A DNA stretch of 10,452 nt from Paenibacillus sp. JCM 18996. GTDB taxonomy: Bacteria > Bacillota > Bacilli > Paenibacillales > NBRC-103111. Below are positions 1-7,028 of this stretch, one piece after another (position 1 is the first letter of the stretch; each line of letters starts with the position of its first letter). Below the pieces are notes generated by a model. It saw only the letters and a program-made list of their open reading frames with translations. It was not told the DNA's origin and made no database searches. The DNA lies in contig BBFE01000073.1 of the NCBI GenBank assembly GCA_001313085.1, positions 1 to 10,452 of the forward strand, given 5' to 3'. The position numbers were made by a program, and so were the translations under genes.

Positions 1-635
1 GCCCGCTGCGCCGGCTCCAGCGCGTCGGCCCGGCCTCGGCAGCCGCTTGCTCCAGTGCCTGCGACGCTTTGGAGTTTAACAGTTTGCTGTCACCGGCAAA
101 CGGAGTCTCCGGCAGCTCGGCCTTTGCTGCAGCTGGCTCAAGGGCTCCGGTCGACGCTGCTAATGCGTTTGAGGTAAGGGCAGACAAAGCAGCGGGTGAA
201 CCTAGTGCTTCAGACGCGTTTGAGCTAAGGGATGCTGCCGGTGCTTCGTCTGCGTCTTGCCGCCAGGGCACTACAGCGATGCCCTGGTCTGCTAACCAGT
301 CGTCGAGGTTCAGCGCAATCAGCCCGTCATGCTCCCAGCGGGTGATTCTATTTACTTCCAGCTCCCGCACCGCTTCCAGCAGGAAAGCTTTGACAGCGGG
401 CTCGGCTTCCTGTTCCCGGACGACCAGCACCTTTCCGCTCAGCGCCGTCCAGTTCTGCATAAACAATCGGACGTTCTCGTCCTGATTCAAGCGGATGGCC
501 CGGTAATGTTCCGGTGCCCCGACGTGCTGCCTTTCCGGCGGAGCTTCAAAGGCTCGCCGCGGCCCAATCGCCGGGCCACATTGCTCATGAAGCTTCGCGG
601 CCTTGTATAATGCCGGTCTGATTGGCATTAGCCAT
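1..635 (-). CDS. lutC: LutC, lactate utilization LUD-domain protein (partial, two frameshifts)
   Basis: Third gene of the lactate oxidation operon; LutC is a cytoplasmic LUD-domain protein needed with LutA and LutB to oxidise L-lactate to pyruvate. The ATG at 635 overlaps the lutB stop by 8 bases (ATGGCTAA) and is preceded by GGAGGTGA at 648-641. Three frames must be joined: MANANQTGIIQGREA, then FMSNVARRLGR, then a long frame running to the window edge that contains NVRLFMQNWTALSGKVLVV and LNLDDWLADQGIAVVPW. Breaks lie near 588-593 and 555-565. After 'VVPW' comes an unusual Ala/Ser/Leu-rich stretch of roughly 85 residues, where family members usually move quickly to the next conserved segment. 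The conserved C-terminal LUD motifs lie beyond the window. Identity rests mostly on operon position plus N-terminal similarity. Confidence 0.8.
165..231. repeat. 16-bp imperfect direct repeat inside lutC
   Basis: GCGTTTGAGGTAAGGG (165-180) recurs as GCGTTTGAGCTAAGGG (216-231), 15 of 16 matching. The offset is 51 bases, a multiple of three, so both copies are read in the same LutC frame (minus-strand peptides ALTSNA and SLSSNA). This suggests the low-complexity Ala/Ser insert grew by in-frame duplication followed by divergence. Confidence 0.6.
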
Positions 636-2137
636 GCAGGTCACCTCCCCTGGAAGCGGGAGGGGCGGCTGCCTCAGGCGCTTGCTGCCGTGCAGCATGC
701 TTCAGCTCCTGTTGCAGCGCCTGCCAGCGCTCGCGGAACGACATCTTCGGCTTCATTGGCAGGAAGCGCGATTGTGTCCAGCCCGCGAGTGGGCCGGGCC
801 CGTTCTTGATGAAGCCGCCTCGCGCGAGCGGCTTCTGCATGTAGTACGCCGATTTCGTCGCGGCCTTGTAGACCGCCACATTCCCGAAGGCGAATTGGAA
901 GGTCTTGAAGGCCATCCGCTCGGCAATCGGCGTGAGCTTCATCTTCACCTTGCGGTGGCGAAGGTGAACCAGCATGTCGTGCAGCGGGATTTTCACCGGG
1001 CACGCCTCATAGCACGCGCCGCATAAGCTGGACGCGTAAGCAAGCTGCCCCGCCTCCTTCATGTCCTGCTGAAGGAGAGGGGTCAGTACAGCGCCGATCG
1101 GGCCGCTGTACACGGAGCCGTACGTATGCCCGCCGACCTGGCGGTATACCGGGCATACGTTAAGGCAGGCTGCACAGCGGATGCAGTGCAGCACATCCTG
1201 GAACACCGGGTCGCCGAGCTGCGCCGAGCGCCCGTTGTCCAGGATGATCACGTGCAGCTCGTCCGGCCCGTCAAGGTCGGCCGGCCGGCGGGGTCCCGTG
1301 ATCAACGACGTATACGTCGTCAGCTTTTGACCGGTGGCGCTCCGCGCCAGCAGGTTCAGCATGACTTCGAGGTCCTCGAACGTCGGGATAAGCCGCTCCA
1401 TCCCCATTACGACCACATGGGTCTTCGGCAGCGTCGACACCATACGGCCGTTCCCCTCGTTCGACACGAGGGTGATAGACCCCGATTCTGCCACGCCGAA
1501 GTTGCAGCCGGTCAGCCCGATGTCCGCTTCGAGGAAATAATTGCGAAGCTTTTCTTTCGCGTAAGCCGCGAGTACCTTCGTTTCCGGCGGAAACTGCTTG
1601 CCCGACTCATCAGCGAACAAATCTGCGATCTGCTGCTTGTTTTTTGTGGATCGCAGGGATAATCAAGTGCGAAGGCGTCTCTTTGGCAAGCTGGAGAATG
1701 TACTCCCCGAGGTCGGTTTCGATCGCTTCGATGCCTCTCTCCTCCAAATGATGGTTGAGGTGCATTTCCTCGGACACCATCGACTTTCCTTTGGCGACCA
1801 GCTTGGCCTGTTTGCTCTCCGCAATGTCCAGAAAACGGCGCACCGCCTCTGCCCCTGTACGGCAAAAGTAAACATGGCCCCCCGCCTTGGCCACATTGTC
1901 GCTGAACTGCGTCAAATAGTAGTCCAGATGGGAAACCGTGTGCTGGCGGATAGCTCTCCCCCGTTCCCGCCAAATCTCCCAATCGCCGAGATCAGCAGCC
2001 GCGCCAAGCCGGCCGGTCCGCAGTTTGTCGGTTGTAAACGCTACCGCTTTGCGCAGAAACTCGTCGCCCAGCGCCTTCTCCGTTCTTGCCTTTAACCCGC
2101 TGCCGATCAGCGCTTCCTTTTCCAATGCCCGGCTCAT
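628..2137 (-). CDS. lutB: LutB, lactate utilization iron-sulfur protein (one frameshift)
   Basis: Iron-sulfur subunit of the cytoplasmic LutABC L-lactate oxidation system. The ATG at 2137 overlaps the lutA stop as ATGA, with AAAGGAAG upstream inside lutA. The N-terminal two thirds is a LUD domain (HLNHHLEERGIEAIETDLGE, IIPAIHK, then GLTGCNFGVAESGSITL near residues 207-223). The C-terminal part carries two ferredoxin-type clusters: CIRCAACLNVCP (Cys 318, 321, 324, 328) and CGACYEACP (Cys 372, 375, 379). The reading frame breaks at the six-T run 1640-1645: the first frame reads IIPAIHKK then departs, and the second resumes with KQQIADLFADESG. Removing one base gives HKNKQQIADLF and a 502-residue protein, a little longer than the roughly 480 residues of the Bacillus protein. 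Translationally coupled at both ends. Confidence 0.93.
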
Positions 2138-2921
2138 TCAGTTCCACTTCCTTTCCCTGCCGCCGCCCGGTCCGCTCCAGGCTTGCGTTCCTTATTGTTC
2201 ACGCCTTCCTCCAGCAGCTCCGCCAGATGCATCACGCGAATCGGCCGGCCTTCTTTGTTTAACCGTCCACCGATGTTCATCAGGCAGCCCATGTCGGTTC
2301 CCACCAGCACAGAAGCCCCCGTCCTGCACACATTCACCGCTTTTTCACAGACCATAGCCTCGGACATATCCGCCATTTTCACGGCAAAAGTCCCTCCGAA
2401 CCCGCAGCAGTCCTCTTTATGGGGAAGCTCCTCCATTGTCATGCCCTGCACCGACGACAGCAGCTTGACGGGCTCCTCCTTCACTCCCAGCAGCCTCATC
2501 GCATGGCATGACGGATGGTAGGTCACCGTTTCGGAAAACTCGGCCCCCAAATCCTCCAGACCAAGAACCTGCACCAAAAAAAACTGCGAGAATTCGTAAG
2601 TCTTCTCCACGAGCTGTTCGGCCTTCTTCTTCCATTCGGGCTCCTTCTCGAACAGATAAGGATAGTAATGGTGGATCATGCCTGTACAGGAACCGGAAGG
2701 GGAGACAACATAATCGCTGTGCTCAAAAGCCCGGATCATCCGGCGCGCCACCTCGCGCGTTTCGTCCTGGTAACCGCTGTTGAAAGCGGGCTGGCCGCAG
2801 CAGGTCTGCCTTCGGGAAAATCCACTTCGCAGCCGTACCGCGCAAGCAGTCTGACAGCGCTTACTCCAACCTGCGGGTACAATTGGTCGGCAAGACAGGT
2901 AATAAACAGGGAAACCTTCAC
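2134..2921 (-). CDS. lutA: LutA, lactate utilization CCG-domain protein (one frameshift)
   Basis: First gene of the lactate operon; a (Fe-S)-binding protein with two cysteine-rich CCG domains, resembling the GlpC/heterodisulfide reductase D subunit. I chose the GTG at 2921, which gives MKVSLFITCLADQLYPQVG, the usual LutA N-terminus, with GAGGTGA five bases upstream. A GTG at 2930 is in frame but lies on the SD itself. One base is missing around 2808-2812: the first frame ends ...CEVDFPEG and the second resumes QTCCGQPAFNSGYQDE, the first CCG motif. Later motifs are SGSCTGMIHHYY, HPSCHAMRLLG and CCGFGGTFAVKM. About 262 residues after correction, roughly 20 longer than usual because of a charged, Ala/Gly-rich tail beginning NNKERKPGADRA. 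The stop overlaps lutB. Confidence 0.94.
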
Positions 2922-2947
2922 ATCAGTCACCTCTTTTGGTCTTCATT

Positions 2948-2970
2948 ACTTATCAGGTTATCAGATAAGT
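2948..2970. promoter_or_regulatory. Palindrome in lutA leader, candidate LutR operator
   Basis: ACTTATC (2948-2954) and GATAAGT (2964-2970) form a perfect 7-bp inverted repeat with a 9-base centre, itself carrying a second TTATC. It lies about 12-34 bases downstream of the start predicted from the TATAAT at 2994-2989 and about 27 bases before the lutA start, a position suited to repression by the FadR-family regulator encoded just upstream. Binding is inferred; the half-sites do not obviously match a GntR consensus I can name. Confidence 0.45.
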
Positions 2971-2988
2971 TGAATTTTGTGAAGCCAA

Positions 2989-3018
2989 ATTATATAGCAA
3001 CAGAGTGATATCCCGGAA
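2989..3018 (-). promoter_or_regulatory. Candidate lutABC promoter
   Basis: A perfect TATAAT on the minus strand (2994-2989) sits between the gntR stop and lutA. The -35 is weak: TTCCGG at the 18-base spacing matches TTGACA at three of six positions. That is compatible with a regulated promoter. The predicted leader is about 60 bases and contains the 2948-2970 palindrome. Confidence 0.5.
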
Positions 3019-3025
3019 CACCGGT

Positions 3026-3048
3026 AAAATCAGGCTCCCCGCAGAGCC
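3026..3048 (-). terminator. Weak terminator-like hairpin after the GntR gene
   Basis: GGCTC (3033-3037) pairs with GAGCC (3044-3048) around a 6-base loop, and on the minus strand is followed by TGATTTT. It lies just past the corrected gntR stop (3057). The stem is only five pairs and the T-tract short, so partial readthrough into lutABC is plausible. Confidence 0.35.
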
Positions 3049-3056
3049 GGCTTGCC

Positions 3057-3768
3057 TTATCTCAAATGGCTGATCAGCACCTTCTCGACATGAAAAAAGA
3101 TGCACCTTCATCTGTTCCGCCGCTTCTCCCGCATCGCCCTTCCTCACTGCTTCAAAAATGCTCCGGTGCTCCTGCCACAACTGCGCGGACACGGAAGAGG
3201 ACGAATACATTTGCAGCCTGCGTGTCTCGCGGATAGCGGCTTCCATCTTCTCGGAGATCGTCTCCAGCAGCCGGACCATTATGGAATTATGAGTGGCCTG
3301 GGCAAGAGTCGTATGAAAAAGGACATCCGCTTGTTCCCCCTCGCGTTCATCTCCGAGATGCCGCTCCATCCGCTGCAGTATTTCTTCGAAGGCTGCAAGA
3401 TCCGCTTCCGTGCGTTTTACCGCAGCCAGTTCGGCATTGGCCACCTCCAGCGCTTTGCGGGCTTCCAGCAGCTCCAGAACCGTTTCCCGGCTTAACAGGA
3501 ACGAATCCAAACGCGGCATCTCCAGGGAGGCCGGATCTACGCTTCGCACATAAGTGCCTTCTCCGTGACGGATTTCCACCAGCCCCATTGCTTTTAAAGC
3601 GCTGAGCGCTTCCCTTACCGTAGAACGGCCGACCTGAAAGCTTTCGGACAATTCCCGTGCGGAAGGCAGCTTCTCTCCCGGCTGCAGCCGGCCTTCGATA
3701 ATCTGGGCCTTCATTTTGTCGGCAATCACTTCGTAAATCTTGCGGTGAGCCAGCTTCTCTATCTCCAT
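3057..3768 (-). CDS. lutR: FadR-family GntR transcriptional regulator, probable LutR (frameshift near the end)
   Basis: A DNA-binding regulator with an N-terminal winged helix (about residues 15-75: GEKLPSARELSESFQVGRS, TVREALSALKAMGLVEIR, GEGTYV) and a C-terminal FCD ligand domain. The likely metal/ligand residues are D148, H152 (DVLFHTTLAQATHN), H201 (QEHRSIFEAV) and H223. As it stands the frame runs on to 2953, giving an odd tail (FSCREGADQPFEIRQ...). Taking one base from the six-A run at 3093-3098 gives KVHLFHVEKVLISHLR and a stop at 3057, the normal FCD ending, 236 residues. The GntR regulator directly upstream of and codirectional with lutABC suggests LutR, the lactate-responsive repressor. 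That role is inferred from position; an LldR-type specificity would look the same. The SD (AAAGAG) is weak. Confidence 0.88.
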
Positions 3769-3797
3769 AACATCACTCTTTCGGCTTCAGGTCGTCT

Positions 3798-4031
3798 TCA
3801 TTGCAAAGGGTACTTTTTCTCCATTCTGGCGGAAAACCAGTTGGCGAGGAACATCGTAACGGCTATATCGTCAATAGGAACGAACGGCATGATATCCGGG
3901 AGCACCCAGTAAAGGATGGCGGGAACGAGAAGCAGCAGCTTTTCGGACAAAGGGATCTGCGGCGATCTGAGCAGTCGGAAAACCCGCCGGAAAACATGGG
4001 ACCAGTGGCGTAAGGACAGCAACTTTCTCAT
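3798..4031 (-). CDS. DUF1232 small membrane protein
   Basis: A 77-residue protein with the DUF1232 (YkvA-like) signature: SPQIPLSEKLLLLVPAILYW, then VLPDIMPFVPIDDIAVTM, at residues 23-61. The hydrophobic part suggests one or two short membrane segments, with a basic N-terminus (RKLLSLRHWSHVFRRVFR). No biochemical function is established for the family. ATG 4031 has AGGAG nine bases upstream and its own promoter at about 4093-4064. It ends 29 bases before the regulator gene, so the two may share a transcript. The frame is intact. Confidence 0.85.
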   Translation of the reverse strand: MRKLLSLRHWSHVFRRVFRLLRSPQIPLSEKLLLLVPAILYWVLPDIMPFVPIDDIAVTMFLANWFSARMEKKYPLQ

Positions 4032-4063
4032 GGCGGTCTGCTCCTGTTCGTACTTTACTGTTT

Positions 4064-4093
4064 ATTATACTCCAATACCCGGTACACCGTAAA
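4064..4093 (-). promoter_or_regulatory. Sigma-A-type promoter for the DUF1232 gene
   Basis: Minus-strand TATAAT (4069-4064) with TTTACG (4093-4088) upstream at an 18-base spacing (six of six and four of six matches to consensus). It lies about 32 bases before the DUF1232 ATG, immediately after a terminator-like hairpin. Confidence 0.5.
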
Positions 4094-4106
4094 ATGACAC
4101 TCCAGC

Positions 4107-4128
4107 AAAAAAAAGTGAGCGTTTCACT
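4107..4128 (-). terminator. Second terminator-like hairpin between the BMP and DUF1232 genes
   Basis: AGTGA (4114-4118) and TCACT (4124-4128) enclose a 5-base loop. On the minus strand this hairpin runs directly into eight T residues (4114-4107). The stem is short but the T-tract is ideal. It could back up the main BMP terminator or end a small transcript from the hairpin-rich stretch above it. Confidence 0.45.
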
Positions 4129-4213
4129 ACAGCGGTGTTATTGCTGGTCACGAGTTCCTCGTGCCCCTGCCAGCCAATTTAGCGGAACCCGGGTTTTCGA
4201 CAGATATTTCCCG
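4129..4213. other. Gene-free stretch with nested inverted repeats
   Basis: No gene recognised. GCTGG (4143-4147) pairs with CCAGC (4170-4174) around an inner perfect 6-bp stem, CACGAG (4149-4154) and CTCGTG (4158-4163), with a 3-base loop. A further short pair, CCGGG near 4190 and CCCGG near 4210, lies beside it. With the terminator-like hairpin at 4107-4128 this could be a small structured RNA, but I see no clear promoter for it. Confidence 0.3.
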
Positions 4214-4215
4214 GT

Positions 4216-4258
4216 AAAAAAAGAATTTAAAGGAACGGTACGGTATACCGCTCCTTTA
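4216..4258 (-). terminator. Rho-independent terminator of the BMP lipoprotein gene
   Basis: TAAAGGAACGGTA (4228-4240) and TACCGCTCCTTTA (4246-4258) form a 13-pair stem with a 5-base loop; the single mismatch is a G-U pair in minus-strand RNA. It is followed by AATTC and seven T residues (4222-4216). It lies about 70 bases after the BMP stop. A T-run at 4267-4273 on the plus strand means it could also act in the other direction. Confidence 0.8.
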
Positions 4259-4330
4259 TAGAGAGTTTTTTTGGTATCGCGGTCATTTTCCGAAGCTTCC
4301 ACACCGCTCTGAGTCCGAACAGCGCACGTT

Positions 4331-5361
4331 TCACTTGACGGGCACTTTGATCTCACCGTTGATAATTTTTTTTGCTTGTACTCGTCCACCTTTTTTCAAA
4401 ACATCCTCAGGCACGTTCTTTCTGGAGGTATCCGGCAGCCCCACACCGTTCTCCTTCAATCCCAACGTGATGACCTTTCCGCCCTGCAATGTCCCGCCCG
4501 CCGCATCCTTCGAGACCTGGTAAATCGCTTGGTCCACATGTTTCACCATCGAGGTCAGCGTGATGTCGTTGCCGTAATCCAGGGATTGATCCTTGTCCAC
4601 ACCGATAACCCATACTTTTGAGCTGTTCTTCTGGCGGTCCCGCGCTTCATTGAACACTCCGTTTCCCGTAGCCCCTGCCGCGTGAAAAAATAATGTCGGC
4701 ACCGTTATTGTATAAAGTGGAAGCCGCCGCTTTTCCCGTATCCGGCTTGTCAAAAGCTCCCGCATAGTTCACCGCTACAGTTACAGATGGATTCGCTGCC
4801 GCAACCCCGCTTTAAAGCCTGCTTCGAACTTCTTGATCAGAGGGGAATCGATTCCTCCCACAAAGCCAACTTTTCCCGTTTTGGTCATCATTCCCGCGAC
4901 GACACCGACAAGGTAAGAGCCTCATTCTCCGCAAAAGTAACCGATACCACATTAGGAGCATCCACCACGTTATCGATAATCCCGAGCTTCGCATCCTTGT
5001 TCTGTGCCGCCACCTGCTTGACGGCATCGGAGATCAGGAATCCGATTCCCCAGCTTAACAAGTAGTTGTCCTTTACAAAAGTGTTCAGGTTTGTCACGTA
5101 ATCCGCATCAGACTTGCTCTGCAAATACTTTACCCGCGCGCCGGTATCCTTTTCAAGTCTCTGCAGGCCCTCCCATGCGCTTTGGTTAAAAGATTTGTCG
5201 TTGACCCCGCCTGTGTCGGTGACCATTCCGATGTGCGGGCCGCTTGGTTTGCCTTGTCCGGAGGTGCCGGGATTGCTTGCTGGCCCTTTATTTCCGCAGC
5301 CCGGGAGAATCAGGCTAATAGAGATTAACAAAACCGAACCGAGCTTGATTATTGGTTTCAA
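4331..5361 (-). CDS. BMP-family (purine nucleoside-binding) lipoprotein (three frameshifts)
   Basis: Substrate-binding lipoprotein of the BMP/PnrA/Med family, which captures purine nucleosides outside the membrane for an ABC importer. TTG at 5361 is chosen because AGGAGGT (5375-5369) stands seven bases before it. It gives a lipoprotein signal: MKPIIKLG, a hydrophobic core, and lipobox LPGC followed by GNKG. Family motifs include [89 protein letters not shown] and VIGVDKDQS. Three indels interrupt it: one C short at 4920-4921, one C short in the run 4805-4808, one A extra in the run 4685-4690. Corrected, it is 343 residues, normal for the family. No ATPase or permease gene follows; a strong terminator does, so it appears monocistronic and would need a transporter encoded elsewhere. 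Confidence 0.9.
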
Positions 5362-5388
5362 AGGGAATACCTCCTGAGCGATGTGCAA

Positions 5389-5518
5389 ATTTTTTTTAAA
5401 AAGTCACTATTAGTATGAATAAATATTGGGCATTTATTCTGTTATTTGCCACTCAGTGAAACAAAGCGTCTGAGCCAGATCCGGTTCCTTTCACTGGGAT
5501 CTCAAAACAAGCCGCAAC
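5389..5518. promoter_or_regulatory. Leader/upstream region of the BMP gene with several inverted repeats
   Basis: No gene. Three perfect inverted repeats occur: GAATAAAT (5417-5424) with ATTTATTC (5432-5439); CAGTGAAA (5454-5461) with TTTCACTG (5489-5496); AGATCC (5477-5482) with GGATCT (5497-5502). The last two interlock in the order expected for an H-type pseudoknot if transcribed. I could not identify a convincing promoter, so I cannot tell whether they act as DNA operators or as RNA. Confidence 0.35.
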
Positions 5519-5565
5519 AAAAAAGCGCATCCAGCTAAGCTTTCGAAGCTTGGCTGGATGCGCTT
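5519..5565 (-). terminator. Strong rho-independent terminator after the M14 peptidase gene
   Basis: AAGCGCATCCAGC (5523-5535) pairs perfectly with GCTGGATGCGCTT (5553-5565). An inner AAGCTT/AAGCTT stem (5537-5542, 5546-5551) closes on a 3-base loop. On the minus strand the stem is followed by six T residues (5524-5519). It isolates the peptidase gene from the BMP gene. Confidence 0.93.
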
Positions 5566-5611
5566 ATTCGTAACTTATGAGACATGTCTGTCACCTAAAA
5601 CAAATCTCGCG

Positions 5612-6823
5612 TTAAACCAGAAGTCCGTGAACCATAATCCCGATGGTATCTTCGTACATTTCCGCAAACTGCTCCAATGGTAGAGGATTTACTCCGACTC
5701 CCGATTCAATCGTGAAGCCGGGGCGGCGATATTCCTGGATAAACCAATCTTTATATCCCGCATCGCTTTCGGTGAGCTTCACCGGACGGTAGCCGCTTGC
5801 CTGACCGAGCAGCCGGGCCGCGTTCTCCGAATGGCTGGGCTCCAGACCGCGATAATTCCAATAAATTTCCCGGCCTTGGGTGTGGAAAGCGAAGACGGAG
5901 GCAAAGTCATGCTCCCGGGTAAAATTGACCAGGGCCTCAGCCTCCGGTTCGGTCAACGGAGCCGTCCCACCATAGTGACAGGGTCCCGGGCCGGATGCGT
6001 TCCTTCGTCTTCGCTCCTCTTCCCAGCTTGCGGGGAATTGGTCGTTGAGATCGACTCCGCGTATGTTCGCTTTCCACCGTTGAAACCTTTGGGACCCGCC
6101 GTTCCACTCCAGCAGCCGCTCCCTGTGAGGATGGCCGGGCGGGCAGCCTTGCAGCACGAGCTCGGTGCCGTCCGGGTTCAGCATCGGAACAACCCACAAA
6201 GAAACCTCTTCATAGAGCTTTGCAGCCGAAACTCCTCTTAAAAGTCGACCGTGACGAACAGCCATAGCATAGTCTTCCAGAAAAGTCATCAGCATCAGGG
6301 AAGTGATCCATTCATTGGCATGAATTCCGCCGTTATAATGGATCTCTTTGCTGCCGGTCCCGATTCGTATCGCATACAGAGGCTTTCCAATTACGCTGTT
6401 CCCGATGCTCGACAGCTGCAGGAAAGGATACTGCCCCGACAGCAAAGACAGGTCCTCCTCCAGCTCCTGGTACCCGTATTCATAGTGAGAGCTGACCACT
6501 CTAAAGGCCCGGCCGGCCGGAATCACTATCGTCTGCCCGATCAGCAGCCGCGAAGGCTGAATTCCGGGATTGGCCTCCAGCAAATCAGGAATGCTTACAT
6601 TCATTCCCTCGGCAATCGCGTGGAAAGTATCACCCCGCTGTATCATATAATAGCTTGGCGGCTGCGGTGGAATCGCGACCATTTGCCCGGCCCGCAATTG
6701 TTCTGCCAGCGCAAGCTGGGGATTCGCCTGCAGCAGGCTGTGGACTGCAATCTTGTATTTTCTCGCAATACGATGGATCGTATCGCCGATCTGGACAACA
6801 TACATCGGACCATTGCTCAACAC
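5612..6823 (-). CDS. LysM-M14 gamma-D-glutamyl-L-diamino acid endopeptidase
   Basis: A zinc carboxypeptidase-fold (M14) peptidoglycan peptidase of the endopeptidase I/YqgT type, which cleaves the gamma-D-Glu to diaminopimelate bond in stem peptides. Two LysM domains (about residues 8-51 and 59-101, each starting with a QxGDT-like core and ending in V-IP) bind the glycan. The catalytic domain follows: H168 and E171 in GGIHANEW, H314 in FAFHTQG as third zinc ligand, R255 in NIRGVDLNDQF, and E373 in FTIESGVG as general base. There is no signal peptide, as in spore-associated endopeptidase I, which suggests a sporulation or germination role inside the cell; this is inference. The start is GTG 6823 or TTG 6820; GGGAGG at 6834-6829 serves either. 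403 residues, intact frame. Confidence 0.92.
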   Translation of the reverse strand: MLSNGPMYVVQIGDTIHRIARKYKIAVHSLLQANPQLALAEQLRAGQMVAIPPQPPSYYMIQRGDTFHAIAEGMNVSIPDLLEANPGIQPSRLLIGQTIVIPAGRAFRVVSSHYEYGYQELEEDLSLLSGQYPFLQLSSIGNSVIGKPLYAIRIGTGSKEIHYNGGIHANEWITSLMLMTFLEDYAMAVRHGRLLRGVSAAKLYEEVSLWVVPMLNPDGTELVLQGCPPGHPHRERLLEWNGGSQRFQRWKANIRGVDLNDQFPASWEEERRRRNASGPGPCHYGGTAPLTEPEAEALVNFTREHDFASVFAFHTQGREIYWNYRGLEPSHSENAARLLGQASGYRPVKLTESDAGYKDWFIQEYRRPGFTIESGVGVNPLPLEQFAEMYEDTIGIMVHGLLV

Positions 6824-6855
6824 AGCAGCCTCCCGTGCTAAGAGTCTATGTACAC

Positions 6856-6861
6856 ATTATA
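6856..6861 (-). promoter_or_regulatory. -10 element of the M14 peptidase gene
   Basis: A perfect TATAAT on the minus strand about 33 bases before the start codon. No TTGACA-like -35 box is present at 16-18 bases, so an activator or an alternative sigma factor may be involved. Confidence 0.4.
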
Positions 6862-6892
6862 TCGCTTCTCGCATTTCTCTAGTTAGAAATTA

Positions 6893-7028
6893 TTACCATT
6901 TTGTCAAGGAAGTCTGCGGGCAGCCGTTTTGCCTCCAGGCTTCAAAAAAATCCTCCCGCCAGCCTGGTTCAATCGCACAAACCTGCCCGCCGCCATATGT
7001 GCCCAAGCGGGCGGGATTGACGGATTTT
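6893..7028. other. Intergenic stretch between murI and the peptidase, rich in inverted repeats
   Basis: No recognised gene. GCCCGC (6985-6990) pairs with GCGGGC (7007-7012), and CCAGGCT (6935-6941) with AGCCTGG (6961-6967). The first is close enough to the murI stop to serve as its terminator but lacks a good T-tract; the only T-rich run lies in the loop of the second. A 30-codon minus-strand frame (MAAGRFVRLNQAGG...) crosses both hairpins, without an evident SD. Confidence 0.35.

Noticed and set aside
69..2095. Several long plus-strand open frames across the lut genes
   Set aside because: They lie opposite lutA, lutB and lutC in GC-rich DNA, lack ribosome binding sites and show no family features; antisense shadows.
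2953..3056. Longer C-terminus of the GntR regulator (FSCREGADQPF...)
   Set aside because: It arises from one extra base in the six-A run 3093-3098; the corrected frame ends HVEKVLISHLR at 3057, typical of the family.
3798..4031. DUF1232 protein as part of a toxin-antitoxin or phage module
   Set aside because: A lone housekeeping-type DUF1232 gene with its own promoter; no partner gene or phage context is visible.
4138..4389. 83-residue minus-strand frame ([15 protein letters not shown]...)
   Set aside because: It overlaps the 3' end of the BMP gene in another frame and runs through the terminator hairpin; it has no SD and no family resemblance.
5523..5565. Large perfect inverted repeat as the end of a mobile element
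   Set aside because: There is no transposase or target duplication; the six-T tail right after the M14 gene makes it an ordinary terminator.
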